Assembly: GCF_002252675.1 (NCBI RefSeq)
Contig: NZ_NQKY01000006.1
Location: 62,001 to 126,000, forward strand
Reading direction: 5' to 3'
Length of the DNA stretch: 64,000 nucleotides
Source: Synechococcus sp. BO 8801
GTDB taxonomy: Bacteria; Cyanobacteriota; Cyanobacteriia; PCC-6307; Cyanobiaceae
A program made the translations under genes and the position numbers. The notes beneath the pieces are model-generated. The model did not search any database. It was not told where the DNA came from and worked only from the letters and a program-made list of their open reading frames with translations. Shown piece after piece: positions 51,841 through 59,252 of the stretch (within the stretch, counting starts at the first letter, position 1; each line of letters starts with the position of its first letter).

Positions 51841-53031
51841 TTAAAGAATCGAATAGAAATTCACTTCGCCATTCTCCAAGAAATATATCCTCACTTCCCC
51901 GTCCGAACTAATCTTAGTTGGATATCCTCCCCATTTTAATGCGGATATCGCCGCACTTGTACGCGCTCCGAACTGATTTCCAAGATCAGGGTGCAACTCA
52001 ATCATTGCTCCATATGCGGTAATATTTTTCCCATTAAAGATCAACGCTCCATCCATGGAGGCAACTTCATTTACAATCCAGGACTTCCGTGACTTATAAT
52101 TACTAATGCCTAAGCCGAGATCCCAGATTTTCTCTCCGATTACTCGTCGCAGATCATTGCTTGGCGCCTGGACATCAAAATCGATAATCGCATGCTTATT
52201 CACTACCTTTCTGATGACTCTACTATTTGGATCTGCGATCAACAACGCGCCATGACGTTTGTAGCTCAACTCAAAGAGGTGAGCGTATATATTACATGCG
52301 ATCCGATAGGAGTCAGGAAATGGGTACAGATCGAAAATGCAATTCTTTAGCGTCGGTGCATCGTACAGCCTCCACTTATATTGACGTCTAGTTACGGCAA
52401 TCGATTCACTCCCAATAATAATATCTCCCTGCCGAGTTAATACGGCTGATATTGCAGACGGGCTAGTCTTGCTATACACTGGAGAAAGAAACTCTGGATA
52501 GAACTTATATTCACTTGTTACATTAATCTGATCCCAGCCTACTTGTTCAATATCAACAAAATTTCCCCATCGATCGACTCGAATAACTGTGTTCATCGCA
52601 CAACCAATCGGATCTACGATCTTTTGGAAGCTATCGCTAAACAAACTATGGATTCCAATTGCGGTCGTGTCTATCAATAGATTCTTATTAATTTGACTGT
52701 TTTCGTAAGTCCTAAGTGCCGCATTGCATAGATAGTCAACGATGGAGGCCCATTCAACCCCAGGATAAATGTCATCTAGATAGTTGATTGCAACTATTTG
52801 CTGGATCGTTGATATATCGTGTATTGACTTTGTGCTACCAGCGCGCGATGCCAATTTTTGAAAGTTATTGTTTACGTAGTCTAGATGTCTTGACAGTGCA
52901 GGGGTAGGTGCTCTTTTTGAATGAAAGAAAATGCAGTTTTGCGAACTGCCAATTGCACGGCGGTTCAGGCTTGGAATCTTAGAGACGTACCACTGTGGAA
53001 CCATCTCCAATAGTGACAGTTCGACGCTCAT
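51841..53031 (-). CDS. Protein with diverged diadenylate-cyclase-like (DAC/DisA_N-type) domain
   Basis: A 396-residue protein. Residues ~1-240 are not recognised. Residues ~265-395 resemble the DAC domain: YKRHGALLIADPNSRVIRKV, NEVASMDGALIFNGKNITAY (D-G-A motif), HPDLGNQFGARTSAAISALK where active cyclases have a G-x-R-H-R-A-A motif, and a final VRIYFLENGEVNFYSIL strand. Replacement of R-H-R by A-R-T suggests loss of c-di-AMP synthesis and a role as a nucleotide-sensing module, as proposed for DAC-like sensor domains in conflict systems. This is inference from motif pattern. No signal peptide; strongly AT-rich; no operon partner, standing alone between R10 and a gene-poor stretch. Confidence 0.6.
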   Translation of the reverse strand: MSVELSLLEMVPQWYVSKIPSLNRRAIGSSQNCIFFHSKRAPTPALSRHLDYVNNNFQKLASRAGSTKSIHDISTIQQIVAINYLDDIYPGVEWASIVDYLCNAALRTYENSQINKNLLIDTTAIGIHSLFSDSFQKIVDPIGCAMNTVIRVDRWGNFVDIEQVGWDQINVTSEYKFYPEFLSPVYSKTSPSAISAVLTRQGDIIIGSESIAVTRRQYKWRLYDAPTLKNCIFDLYPFPDSYRIACNIYAHLFELSYKRHGALLIADPNSRVIRKVVNKHAIIDFDVQAPSNDLRRVIGEKIWDLGLGISNYKSRKSWIVNEVASMDGALIFNGKNITAYGAMIELHPDLGNQFGARTSAAISALKWGGYPTKISSDGEVRIYFLENGEVNFYSIL

Positions 53032-53516
53032 TGCCTAATGCTTCATGGCGCTGCAGCTTAACATCATGATTGGCAGATACAGGTCATTCACGCTGGGATC
53101 AGATAACGGGCTGCAAGCGAGGGGGCTTATGAAAGCTGGATTCACCAATATCAATGGCTCAGCGCCTTGACGTTATACTTCATGCACGACTAGTTTCTCG
53201 CATTCTGATGCTCGAGAGATTCTCGACGACTCGAAGATAGCTTCTATATGCGATTAAGTCTCGCTGTTCATACACTGCATTGAGAGCTCTATGCGTCAAC
53301 GGCTTGATGGCCACTATCTTACCCCACTCTGCTGTGCATGATACGGCAGGACTTTGCATCAGCAATCCTATATGCCAACTTATCTCAGCTGCAAACGCTT
53401 TCGCACTCTAGCTGACACAGAAGATGCTCATTAGACTCACCAGCCACATGCCGCATCAAAGCAAGCATGCGTACGAGACTGAACAATCGTGGATATAAGT
53501 ACTGACCGATCGTTCT
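53032..53516. other. Intergenic region
   Basis: No convincing gene; short frames on both strands lack domains or start signals. Confidence 0.4.
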
Positions 53517-53720
53517 TCAGCCTTTGTTACCCTCGCTGGAATGAGGCATCAGCCTATCTTCGAGTTCTGGCTTTGGAATGATCGAGCATGACTTATAACC
53601 TGCTCGATCGACCGCTGCAGCGGTCTGACCAATCGAATCGAGCAATGCGCCGCTGACAGGAGCCAGCTCACGGCAGAAGGTGGCGATGGTGTTCCAGAAG
53701 TTGGGTCCGTAGGAGGTCAT
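53517..53720 (-). CDS. Small hypothetical protein
   Basis: A 67-residue frame, MTSYGPNFWNTIATFCRELA, then PVSGALLDSIGQTAAAVDRA and a polar tail. It has plausible composition but no recognised family; ATG at 53720 is chosen over a GTG at 53735. Low confidence. Confidence 0.35.
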   Translation of the reverse strand: MTSYGPNFWNTIATFCRELAPVSGALLDSIGQTAAAVDRAGYKSCSIIPKPELEDRLMPHSSEGNKG

Positions 53721-54133
53721 AGGAGGGATGGGCACCGTTTAGGTGCGGAAGGTTTCGGCAATGGTCGGAAGGGGATGGACTTATCGGATCGGCTTCGCTG
53801 CTTTGGGGCTCGGGGAGGGGGGGCTTCGCTTGCAAGCCAGCACGACTCAGGTGGTTAACCAACCCTTGGGGGTGGAGCTGGCGTCCTCAGGGGGAGGCAG
53901 GACGCCACTGGAACCAGCATCAGGAATGCAGTTACGCCACTCCCAGATCCCCCCCGGCGGGAGCCCTCTGCAGATCCGATCCCCAGAAGTCATGGCAGCA
54001 TCAAGCCGCACTGGTGGTCGTCACAGCCCGCTGGTGTGGACAAAGCCGGGCAGGGAGTCAGAGCCCCTGCCCCGTTCCTCTTCCGGCTTCGCCCCACCCC
54101 CTGCCGTAGGCACCTCTTGGCCGAAGGCCGGCC
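53721..54133. other. Intergenic region
   Basis: It holds a GGTGGTTAACCAACCC block at ~53850 like those in the composite repeats; no gene is recognised. Confidence 0.4.
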
Positions 54134-55150
54134 TCAGCTGCGGGTGGCCGCCAGCGCCAGTTCATGGGCTTGGGTGAGGGTGGCGGCGGCTTTGCCGAAC
54201 CAGAGCCCCTCCAGCCGCTGGCGGGCCGCCTCGATCGGATCCCTGGCCCGGCCTGCATCGTGGCTCAGGTGCTCCGTCACGGCCTGGTAGGCGCCCCACA
54301 TCGAGCCCTGCACCCCTGGGATATCACTGCCGATGGCCTGGCCTTCGAACTTGGCGGAGAGGCCCTCCCAGGCGGGGAGATCCTCCAGCCGCCGGGGCCG
54401 GCTTGTCGTGGCATCGCCGCGGCGATCATTGATGGCCCCCCGCAGCTGATCGGCAAACAATGTTTCGACGTAGCGGCGGAACTGCATCGCCGTGCAGGGG
54501 GCGGAGGCCATGGCTCTCAGTTCGGCCAGTCCTCCAGTGAATTGCTGGCGCTTGAGATCGATGAGCTCTGGCAAGTGGCTGATCAAGGCATTCGCGTTCC
54601 TGGTATGGCGGATTCGGCAGCCCTGCTGCCTGCGGCTTCTCGCGGATGCCAGCCCGAGGGCAGCAGACAAAGTGTTTTGGCACACAACCCGGATCGGAGA
54701 GAAGAAGACCGAGAAGGCGATGGTCCCGTCATGGCTGGTGCAACCCACCAGGTACTGATTCACCGGATCGCCGGGGAGCACCTCTCCTTCTGATTGGCGC
54801 ACTCGGGCTGTGAAGGTCACCTTCCTGCCACCGGCCAGGACGCAGACCGCATCCATCACCGCGTCGCTATGCAGGGCTTCCGCCACTCGAATCAGCTGCT
54901 CGTTCTGGACGATTTCATAAGTGCTGTTCATCACCGAAAGGGTGGTGCCGGTATCGGTGCGGCTGATCGCCTGATACCCCTCGATGGGCTGCATGTCGGC
55001 GTCGTAGACGGGGCGTCCGGCGAGATGAAAATCGGCGCCACCGAGGCGGAAGGCCTCACGGGCCGGCAGGGTGCCGTCGAGGACCAAGCCGAGGCGATGC
55101 CAGGCGGGCTTGCTGTTCAGGAAGACGCCAGAGCTGAATTGATGGGACAT
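54134..55150 (-). CDS. DUF932 phage/plasmid-type protein
   Basis: A 338-residue protein of the DUF932 (TIGR03299) family, found in phages and plasmids; its action is unknown. Family marks: KPAWHRLGLVLDGTL, YQAISRTDTGTTLSVMNSTY, VTFTARVRQSEGEVLPGDPV, YLVGCTSHDGTIAFSVFFSP, IRVVCQNTLSAAL and IRHTRNANALI. ATG at 55150 fits the family start (MSHQFSSGVF); the frame extends to 55240 without support. It lies 114 bp after the SSB-like gene on the same strand with a terminator between them. Confidence 0.85.
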   Translation of the reverse strand: MSHQFSSGVFLNSKPAWHRLGLVLDGTLPAREAFRLGGADFHLAGRPVYDADMQPIEGYQAISRTDTGTTLSVMNSTYEIVQNEQLIRVAEALHSDAVMDAVCVLAGGRKVTFTARVRQSEGEVLPGDPVNQYLVGCTSHDGTIAFSVFFSPIRVVCQNTLSAALGLASARSRRQQGCRIRHTRNANALISHLPELIDLKRQQFTGGLAELRAMASAPCTAMQFRRYVETLFADQLRGAINDRRGDATTSRPRRLEDLPAWEGLSAKFEGQAIGSDIPGVQGSMWGAYQAVTEHLSHDAGRARDPIEAARQRLEGLWFGKAAATLTQAHELALAATRS

Positions 55151-55189
55151 GGGATTACAGCTGCGGCGCGGACGCCGCCAGAGAGGACA

Positions 55190-55222
55190 GAAAAAAGCCG
55201 GCCTCACTGGGAGACCGGCAAG
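55190..55222 (-). terminator. Rho-independent terminator after the SSB-like gene
   Basis: Complement strand: GCCGG, a 13-base loop, CCGGC, then six T. It follows the stop at 55264 by ~45 bp and ends before the DUF932 start. Confidence 0.75.
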
Positions 55223-55263
55223 TGCTGGGGCGGGGTTCACACCCGCCTTCCCGTGTGGACGGA

Positions 55264-55566
55264 TCAGCTTTCGAGTTGCTTGGGGGGTAGATGGATGCGG
55301 TCCGCCACCAGCCGAACGCCACAGTGGTTGCCGCAGAGGCGCCCTGAGGCCGCCAGTCGCATGCCGGGTGTGGCGTTGTCGCTGAGTTCTTGGGCCTGCT
55401 TCCCCCAGACCTCGATCAGGACCGAGAAGCCCCCGGCGGATTCTTCGTCCCAGCGGGGTGTGACGCCAGGGACCAGGAGGAGAACCTCGGCGCGGATGGC
55501 GCCGCAGTCAAAGAAGGTGAGTTGAACCGGCAGGGGGGCAGTCCCTGTAAGCACGGTGACATTCAC
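55264..55566 (-). CDS. SSB-like OB-fold protein
   Basis: A 100-residue protein starting with GTG at 55566 (MNVTVLTGTAPLPVQLTFFD after initiator Met). Strand pattern FSVLIEVWGKQAQELSD and PGMRLAASGRLCGN resembles the W-x-x-x-A-E...G-x-x-V-x-V-x-G-x-L core of single-strand DNA-binding proteins. No acidic C-terminal tail (DDDIPF) is present, unlike bacterial SSB. The start overlaps the stop of the previous gene by 4 bp (GTGA). A role with the primase-helicase at 59253 is plausible but inferred. Confidence 0.6.
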   Translation of the reverse strand: MNVTVLTGTAPLPVQLTFFDCGAIRAEVLLLVPGVTPRWDEESAGGFSVLIEVWGKQAQELSDNATPGMRLAASGRLCGNHCGVRLVADRIHLPPKQLES

Positions 55567-55865
55567 GGCTTGTGGGCTCCGTTGGGGCAGCAGGCGGGGG
55601 AGTCGAGGAAGGAGAAGACCTCGTTGAGGTCCTCGGGGCTGGGCGCCGGCGCGCTGGCGGCTTCGCCGCCGACGGTCTCGGGGGGAGGGGTGACCTGCAG
55701 TTGGAGGCCGCTGATCTCGCCATTGCGATGCCAAGCCATCTGGCGGCCCATGCTTTGGAGAAAGAGGATCCCGGAGAGGATGTCGTCGTCGTCGTGGATC
55801 AGTCCGATCGGGGGGAAGTGGGAACCATCAGGGCGGCGAATGGTGATCTGGCAGTGGAAGTGCAT
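55563..55865 (-). CDS. Hypothetical protein upstream of SSB-like gene
   Basis: A 100-residue protein, MHFHCQITIRRPDGSHFPPI, with an acidic DDDDILSG loop, an AWHRNGEISGLQLQV strand region and a C-terminal PEDLNEVFSFLDSPACCP. It is not recognised. Its stop overlaps the GTG start of the SSB-like gene. The start lies directly after the terminator at 55866-55885, so it begins a new transcription unit. Confidence 0.6.
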   Translation of the reverse strand: MHFHCQITIRRPDGSHFPPIGLIHDDDDILSGILFLQSMGRQMAWHRNGEISGLQLQVTPPPETVGGEAASAPAPSPEDLNEVFSFLDSPACCPNGAHKP

Positions 55866-55885
55866 AAAAAAAGCCTGCTGAGCAG
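55866..55885 (-). terminator. Rho-independent terminator
   Basis: Complement: GCCTGCTCAGCAGGC, a 7-bp stem with one-base loop or 6-bp stem with 3-base loop, followed by seven T. It ends the short operon 56563-55941. Confidence 0.8.
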
Positions 55886-55940
55886 GCGTTGGAGAGGAGG
55901 GGTGGAGGCAGGTGGTTAACCAGCAGGAGAAGAAGGGCCG

Positions 55941-56183
55941 TCAGGAGGCCGTAGGCCCTGGCCCGTTCTCGGGGAAGCAGAAGCGGAGGGCTTCAGCCGG
56001 CTCATCGAATGGAGGGGAGACATCCAGCCAGGGGGAGCGGATGCGGGCGAAGGCACCGGCTGGGAAGTAGCGGGAGAGGCTGGAGTAAGAGGCGCCTCGG
56101 AGGCGGTCAGCCGGCAGGACCAGGCCGGCGGTGGCGATGCCGCTTCGGGCACAGCGGAAGCGGACCTTGCAGTAGCCGCTCAT
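55941..56183 (-). CDS. Small hypothetical phage/plasmid-type protein
   Basis: An 80-residue protein, MSGYCKVRFRCARSGIATAG, with LSRYFPAGAFARIRSPWLDV and a C-terminal PPFDEPAEALRFCFPENGPG. Not recognised. The start is fixed by an ATGA overlap with the upstream gene (CCATGAGC), so the two are co-translated. Confidence 0.6.
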   Translation of the reverse strand: MSGYCKVRFRCARSGIATAGLVLPADRLRGASYSSLSRYFPAGAFARIRSPWLDVSPPFDEPAEALRFCFPENGPGPTAS

Positions 56184-56563
56184 GGCTTCGCCTGCGGCGC
56201 CGGGGACCCAACGGGGGGAGCTACAGCCGGCGCAGCCGACAGGAGGAAGCGGTAGATCGTGCAGTCGGTGGCCAGGCAGTAGCCGGCAGCGTCGTGATAT
56301 CTGGCGAAGCCGTACTCCTCGTCTGCATCGACGCAGGTGGCGGAACGGGAAGAGAAGGTCTCCGCCCACCAGTCATCAGCGGCAGCGATCTCGTCCTCAT
56401 CGAGACCGGAGGGGTCGTCGTTGATGAAATAGCAGGCCCAGTGGGTGGGCAGGAGATAGCTCACCAGGGAGGGATGGCGGGCATCCCGCTCCGCCTTCGT
56501 CAGGAAGACGGGCTCGGGGGGAGAAAGGGGTGGATCTGGCAGGTAAAGGCTGGAAGCAGGCAT
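56180..56563 (-). CDS. Hypothetical protein, phage/plasmid-type
   Basis: A 127-residue protein, MPASSLYLPDPPLSPPEPVF, then PTHWACYFINDDPSGLDEDE, ADDWWAETFSS and EYGFARYHDAAGYCLATDCT. The WACYFINDDPSGLDDEE segment is one I associate with small proteins of phages and plasmids; function unknown. ATG at 56563 is preferred over GTG at 56572. It starts 21 bp downstream of a strong terminator on the same strand. Confidence 0.6.
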   Translation of the reverse strand: MPASSLYLPDPPLSPPEPVFLTKAERDARHPSLVSYLLPTHWACYFINDDPSGLDEDEIAAADDWWAETFSSRSATCVDADEEYGFARYHDAAGYCLATDCTIYRFLLSAAPAVAPPVGSPAPQAKP

Positions 56564-56587
56564 GACAGTCACAGCTCAGAGGGACAC

Positions 56588-56613
56588 AAAAAAGCCCCGC
56601 ACAGAGGCGGGGC
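56588..56613 (-). terminator. Strong rho-independent terminator after the tRNA-like RNA
   Basis: Complement: GCCCCGC, loop CTCTGT, GCGGGGC, then six T. Perfect 7-bp GC stem, placed 2 bp after the closing helix of the RNA at 56616-56746. Confidence 0.9.
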
Positions 56614-56615
56614 GA

Positions 56616-56746
56616 ACCAATCCAGGCGGATTTGAACCGCCATACAGCGAAGCGCCCACCGGTAGGGGCACTGGTGAGCGCAGGCTGCGCCTTGCCTGCT
56701 ACGCAGTGACCTCCAAGAGGTCTGGAATGCATGCAGGTGGATTGGT
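56616..56746 (-). ncRNA. Candidate tRNA-like structured RNA (131 nt)
   Basis: The ends pair perfectly over 9 bp (ACCAATCCA at 56738-56746 with TGGATTGGT at 56616-56624, read on the complement). Directly stacked on the 3' strand is a perfect T-arm: GGCGG, loop TTCAAAT, CCGCC (56625-56641). Between them lie three perfect or near-perfect hairpins: 56708-56722 (6 bp, 3-nt loop), 56680-56699 (6 bp) and 56652-56671 (6 bp with one G-U). A strong terminator follows at once. The acceptor/T-arm geometry is that of a tRNA, but the length (131 nt), missing D-loop sequence and lack of a normal anticodon arm do not fit one. No CCA is encoded. Could be a tRNA-like regulatory RNA or a degraded tRNA with an insertion. 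Confidence 0.5.
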
Positions 56747-57864
56747 GATTTGGATGGATTTCGTCGGGTGTTCTTGCCCTTCTTTTCAGTCCCATCCGGA
56801 GACTGGAAGCCGGTGTTGCACCGCAGCCCTGGTCAACCATCATCTGTAGAGATGGAGAGAGGGATGGAGATCGTGCTCGATCTCGCTGCGACGGCTACAC
56901 CGTGCCTCAATAGGCATAGGAAGGGCGTAGCGCGTCAGGGCCGCAAGGCCCCGCAGGAGGAAGACTTAGCGTCTATTGATACTGTCCTGCGCATGTATGG
57001 GCGCCTGTTGAGTGTTGGCGCAACGCTGGGGAGACTTAGTCACGGGAAGCCTGTTGACCCGCACAAAGGTGCGCACCGGCTCGATCCGTCCTCGGGCATT
57101 GGCTGCCCTCGTCCTCCCGCTAAACCCCTCCGTCGTTTGGCCGAACGAGTATCTCTACTGGGCCGCATGCCCTGCGCTGAGCGGAATGGATACCGTCAGG
57201 CGTCTCGTTTGCACCTACCGGTTGACGTCACTGCAGCCGGTGAAGGGTGCGGATCCGTACGACCTTGGGGGAGCGTTTCTATGTTTTGGCGCAGCACAAT
57301 TGGCCGCTAGCAATCCTGCATAGGCATGGTGCGCAAGTAGCGCTGATGTAGTGAGAGGGATTAGGCTATTCGGCTGTCAGCATCAGGGCTGTAAGCCTGA
57401 CCGGCGAGAGTGAGCGACTGCGGCGCAGTCCTGTCTCATCGGTTGAAAGCAACATAGGGGGTAAGTGGTGGATACGTCAAGCGATTGGGGAGGACTGGGT
57501 GACTGTGGACTAGGCAGTATTCGAGGGCTTGAATGAGGACTACAACGCAGGACTAGATATACACACAATAGATAATGTATATCGAGTGAAGGTGCTTGTC
57601 ACAGAATAGATGAGGGTTCACATTGGCGTGAGAGCTTGATGGAGGATGCCCCGACCTCTCATGCTCAGGTTTCTTGTCTCATGAGCTCGATCAATAAAAG
57701 CACCACAGGACTCGGGACAAAAGATTGGAGCATGCCATCCCATGGCGAAGTACTATCAAAATGTGAATGGACTCAGATTCATTGCGGCTGAGCCCGGTAG
57801 AAGCACAGGAAAACAGCCACCAAGACCCGTTTGGTAGTGCGGCTCGCGTCTATCCCCCTTGGGT
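56747..57864. other. Gene-free 1.1-kb stretch dense in hairpins
   Basis: No credible protein frame. The plus-strand 186-codon frame at 56750-57310 has no domain. See the candidate large RNA. Confidence 0.5.
56867..57583 (+). ncRNA. Candidate large structured RNA
   Basis: A run of perfect local hairpins: 56867-56884 (7 bp, loop TGCT), 56938-56951 (5 bp closing a GCAA tetraloop), 57011-57027 (6 bp with one G-U), 57061-57072 (4 bp, loop AAAG), 57387-57397 (4 bp), 57416-57430 (5 bp), 57442-57453 (4 bp, loop AAAG) and 57556-57583 (8 bp). The GNRA-type loop favours the plus strand. Size, lack of coding and closeness to a tRNA-like gene recall large phage/island RNAs such as GOLLD or ROOL, but I cannot match a family by eye. 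Boundaries are approximate and transcription is unproven. Confidence 0.35.
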
Positions 57865-58284
57865 CTAATCGATATCGACCGCAGAGGGCATGACCTCGAT
57901 GAGGGCGAGACGCTTCTCCAGGACCTCCATCTGCTCCGACATTTCTGCCCAGCGGGCTGCCGACTCACGCCGCTCAACCACATGGTTCATGGTGTTGATG
58001 ATCAGTTTGGCTGCGCCTAAGGCGATCGACTCGGACTGCGAACTCAGCAGCTCTCTGGCTTTTCGAACCGCATCGCTGTAGCCCTGCTGCAACTCCTTGG
58101 TTGCCTCCGACTCCAGTTGCTGCAGGGCTTCATCGACCGCGCGGACATAGTCAGGGTTGCGTCCCCATGACAGAAGCGTCGTGTAGCCAATGCTCAGCTC
58201 TTGCGCGATCTGGCGCATCTGCATCCCCTGCGCCGTCATCATGACGGCCTTCCGTTGCCTGGGCTTCAGGGCTGCTGATGACAT
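57865..58284 (-). CDS. Phage-type helix-turn-helix protein
   Basis: A 139-residue protein, MSSAALKPRQRKAVMMTAQG, with a clear helix-turn-helix MQMRQIAQELSIGYTTLLSW, then GRNPDYVRAVDEALQQLESE and a long C-terminal helix (REESAARWAEM-type, MEVLEKRLALIEV). The N-terminal domain is of the kind found in phage terminase small subunits and phBC6A51-type proteins; a DNA-recognition role in packaging or replication, or simple regulation, is possible. No terminase large subunit is visible in the window, so a regulator is somewhat likelier. ATG at 58284. Confidence 0.65.
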   Translation of the reverse strand: MSSAALKPRQRKAVMMTAQGMQMRQIAQELSIGYTTLLSWGRNPDYVRAVDEALQQLESEATKELQQGYSDAVRKARELLSSQSESIALGAAKLIINTMNHVVERRESAARWAEMSEQMEVLEKRLALIEVMPSAVDID

Positions 58285-59006
58285 AGAATCGTCAGTTAGA
58301 AATAGAAATCGCCAACGTTACCGCTTTTCTAAGCCATGGTATATGCCGAGTGGAGATCAGAGTCTCGCGAATACGACTCACCTCTTCAGCCTCAGCAAAC
58401 TGATCGCATTTACTATTGACTGGCTCAGCGAACGGGTCGCTGATGGCATGCAACAGATCCGAGGGACCGCGGCTCAAGCTTCGCGACAGAATCTGACAAT
58501 CAAAGGATACCCCCGGCCCAGCAGCCCAAAAATGTTGATTGCCTTGCTCAGGACAGGAGTTGGAGACCACTGTTCTGTGGCTTAGCTCTCGGGGGAAACA
58601 TTGGTGACCAAGTCAATGCAGAGAGACAGACAGCATCTGTACTGCATGACAGACCGGCGCATTCTCATCCAAGTCAAGGGTTTCAGCGGTCAAACGACAT
58701 GAGTTATGACTGGCTGAGCGAGCGACGCCTATAGACCGCATCTAAAGGGATATATCTAGGCACTTGTGCTGGATGTTGTCTCATGGATCTTTGTCCATGC
58801 AAGAAGCCCAGGAGGGATGAAGACCAGCACTGACCAGGGACTTCATGGCAGAAGAACCACTGCATATGGCAGATGGGATATGCAGCAAGTGATGACAGAA
58901 GATGCCAATAACCATGTCCACTCTAAACCTAACCCGACGAAGATGAGGTCTAACAGGGATGGTTAACCACCGTCAGTAGCTTTTCGGGGTAGTGAGCCCT
59001 CCCGCC
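58285..59006. other. Intergenic region upstream of the replication gene
   Basis: No gene is recognised. It is divergent between the HTH gene and the plus-strand replication operon and ends with GGATGGTTAACCACCGTC at ~58957. Likely holds promoters for both sides, but no clear -35/-10 pair is claimed. Confidence 0.4.
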
Positions 59007-59243
59007 ATGACTCCGTCCGAAGGACTACTCAACCATTCCATTGACAAGGTGTCCTCCTATGCCACTCCCTCTGGCCGCCGACCAATGCTAGGGGTCCGTC
59101 TTGGCAGAACCGAACTGCAGGCGCTGGAGCGGCTCTGCGTCGTTCTCGGCTGCAGCAAGTCTCGTCTGGCCAGGAATCTCATCTGCTTTGGGTTGAAGAA
59201 CAAAGAAGTCCTGATGTATCACCACTATGTAGTCCAAGACTGA
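59007..59243 (+). CDS. Small predicted DNA-binding protein (RHH-like)
   Basis: A 78-residue protein, MTPSEGLLNHSIDKVSSYAT. The centre RPMLGVRLGRTELQALERLC and VVLGCSKSRLARNLICFGLK reads as strand-helix-helix, as in ribbon-helix-helix regulators (e.g. CopG-type). It lies 9 bp before the primase-helicase gene and could be its repressor, as copy-control proteins often are. ATG at 59007 is chosen; a GTG at 58992 is possible. Confidence 0.6.
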   Translation: MTPSEGLLNHSIDKVSSYATPSGRRPMLGVRLGRTELQALERLCVVLGCSKSRLARNLICFGLKNKEVLMYHHYVVQD

Positions 59244-59252
59244 TCAGCAACT

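Noticed and set aside
56616-56746. Ordinary tRNA or one-piece tmRNA
   Set aside because: Acceptor and T-arm fit, but length, missing D-loop sequence and absent anticodon arm exclude a normal tRNA, and there is no room for a tag-coding tmRNA domain.
56750-57310. 186-codon plus-strand frame over the hairpin-rich stretch
   Set aside because: No domain, no start signal, and it crosses several perfect hairpins; a structured RNA explains the region better.
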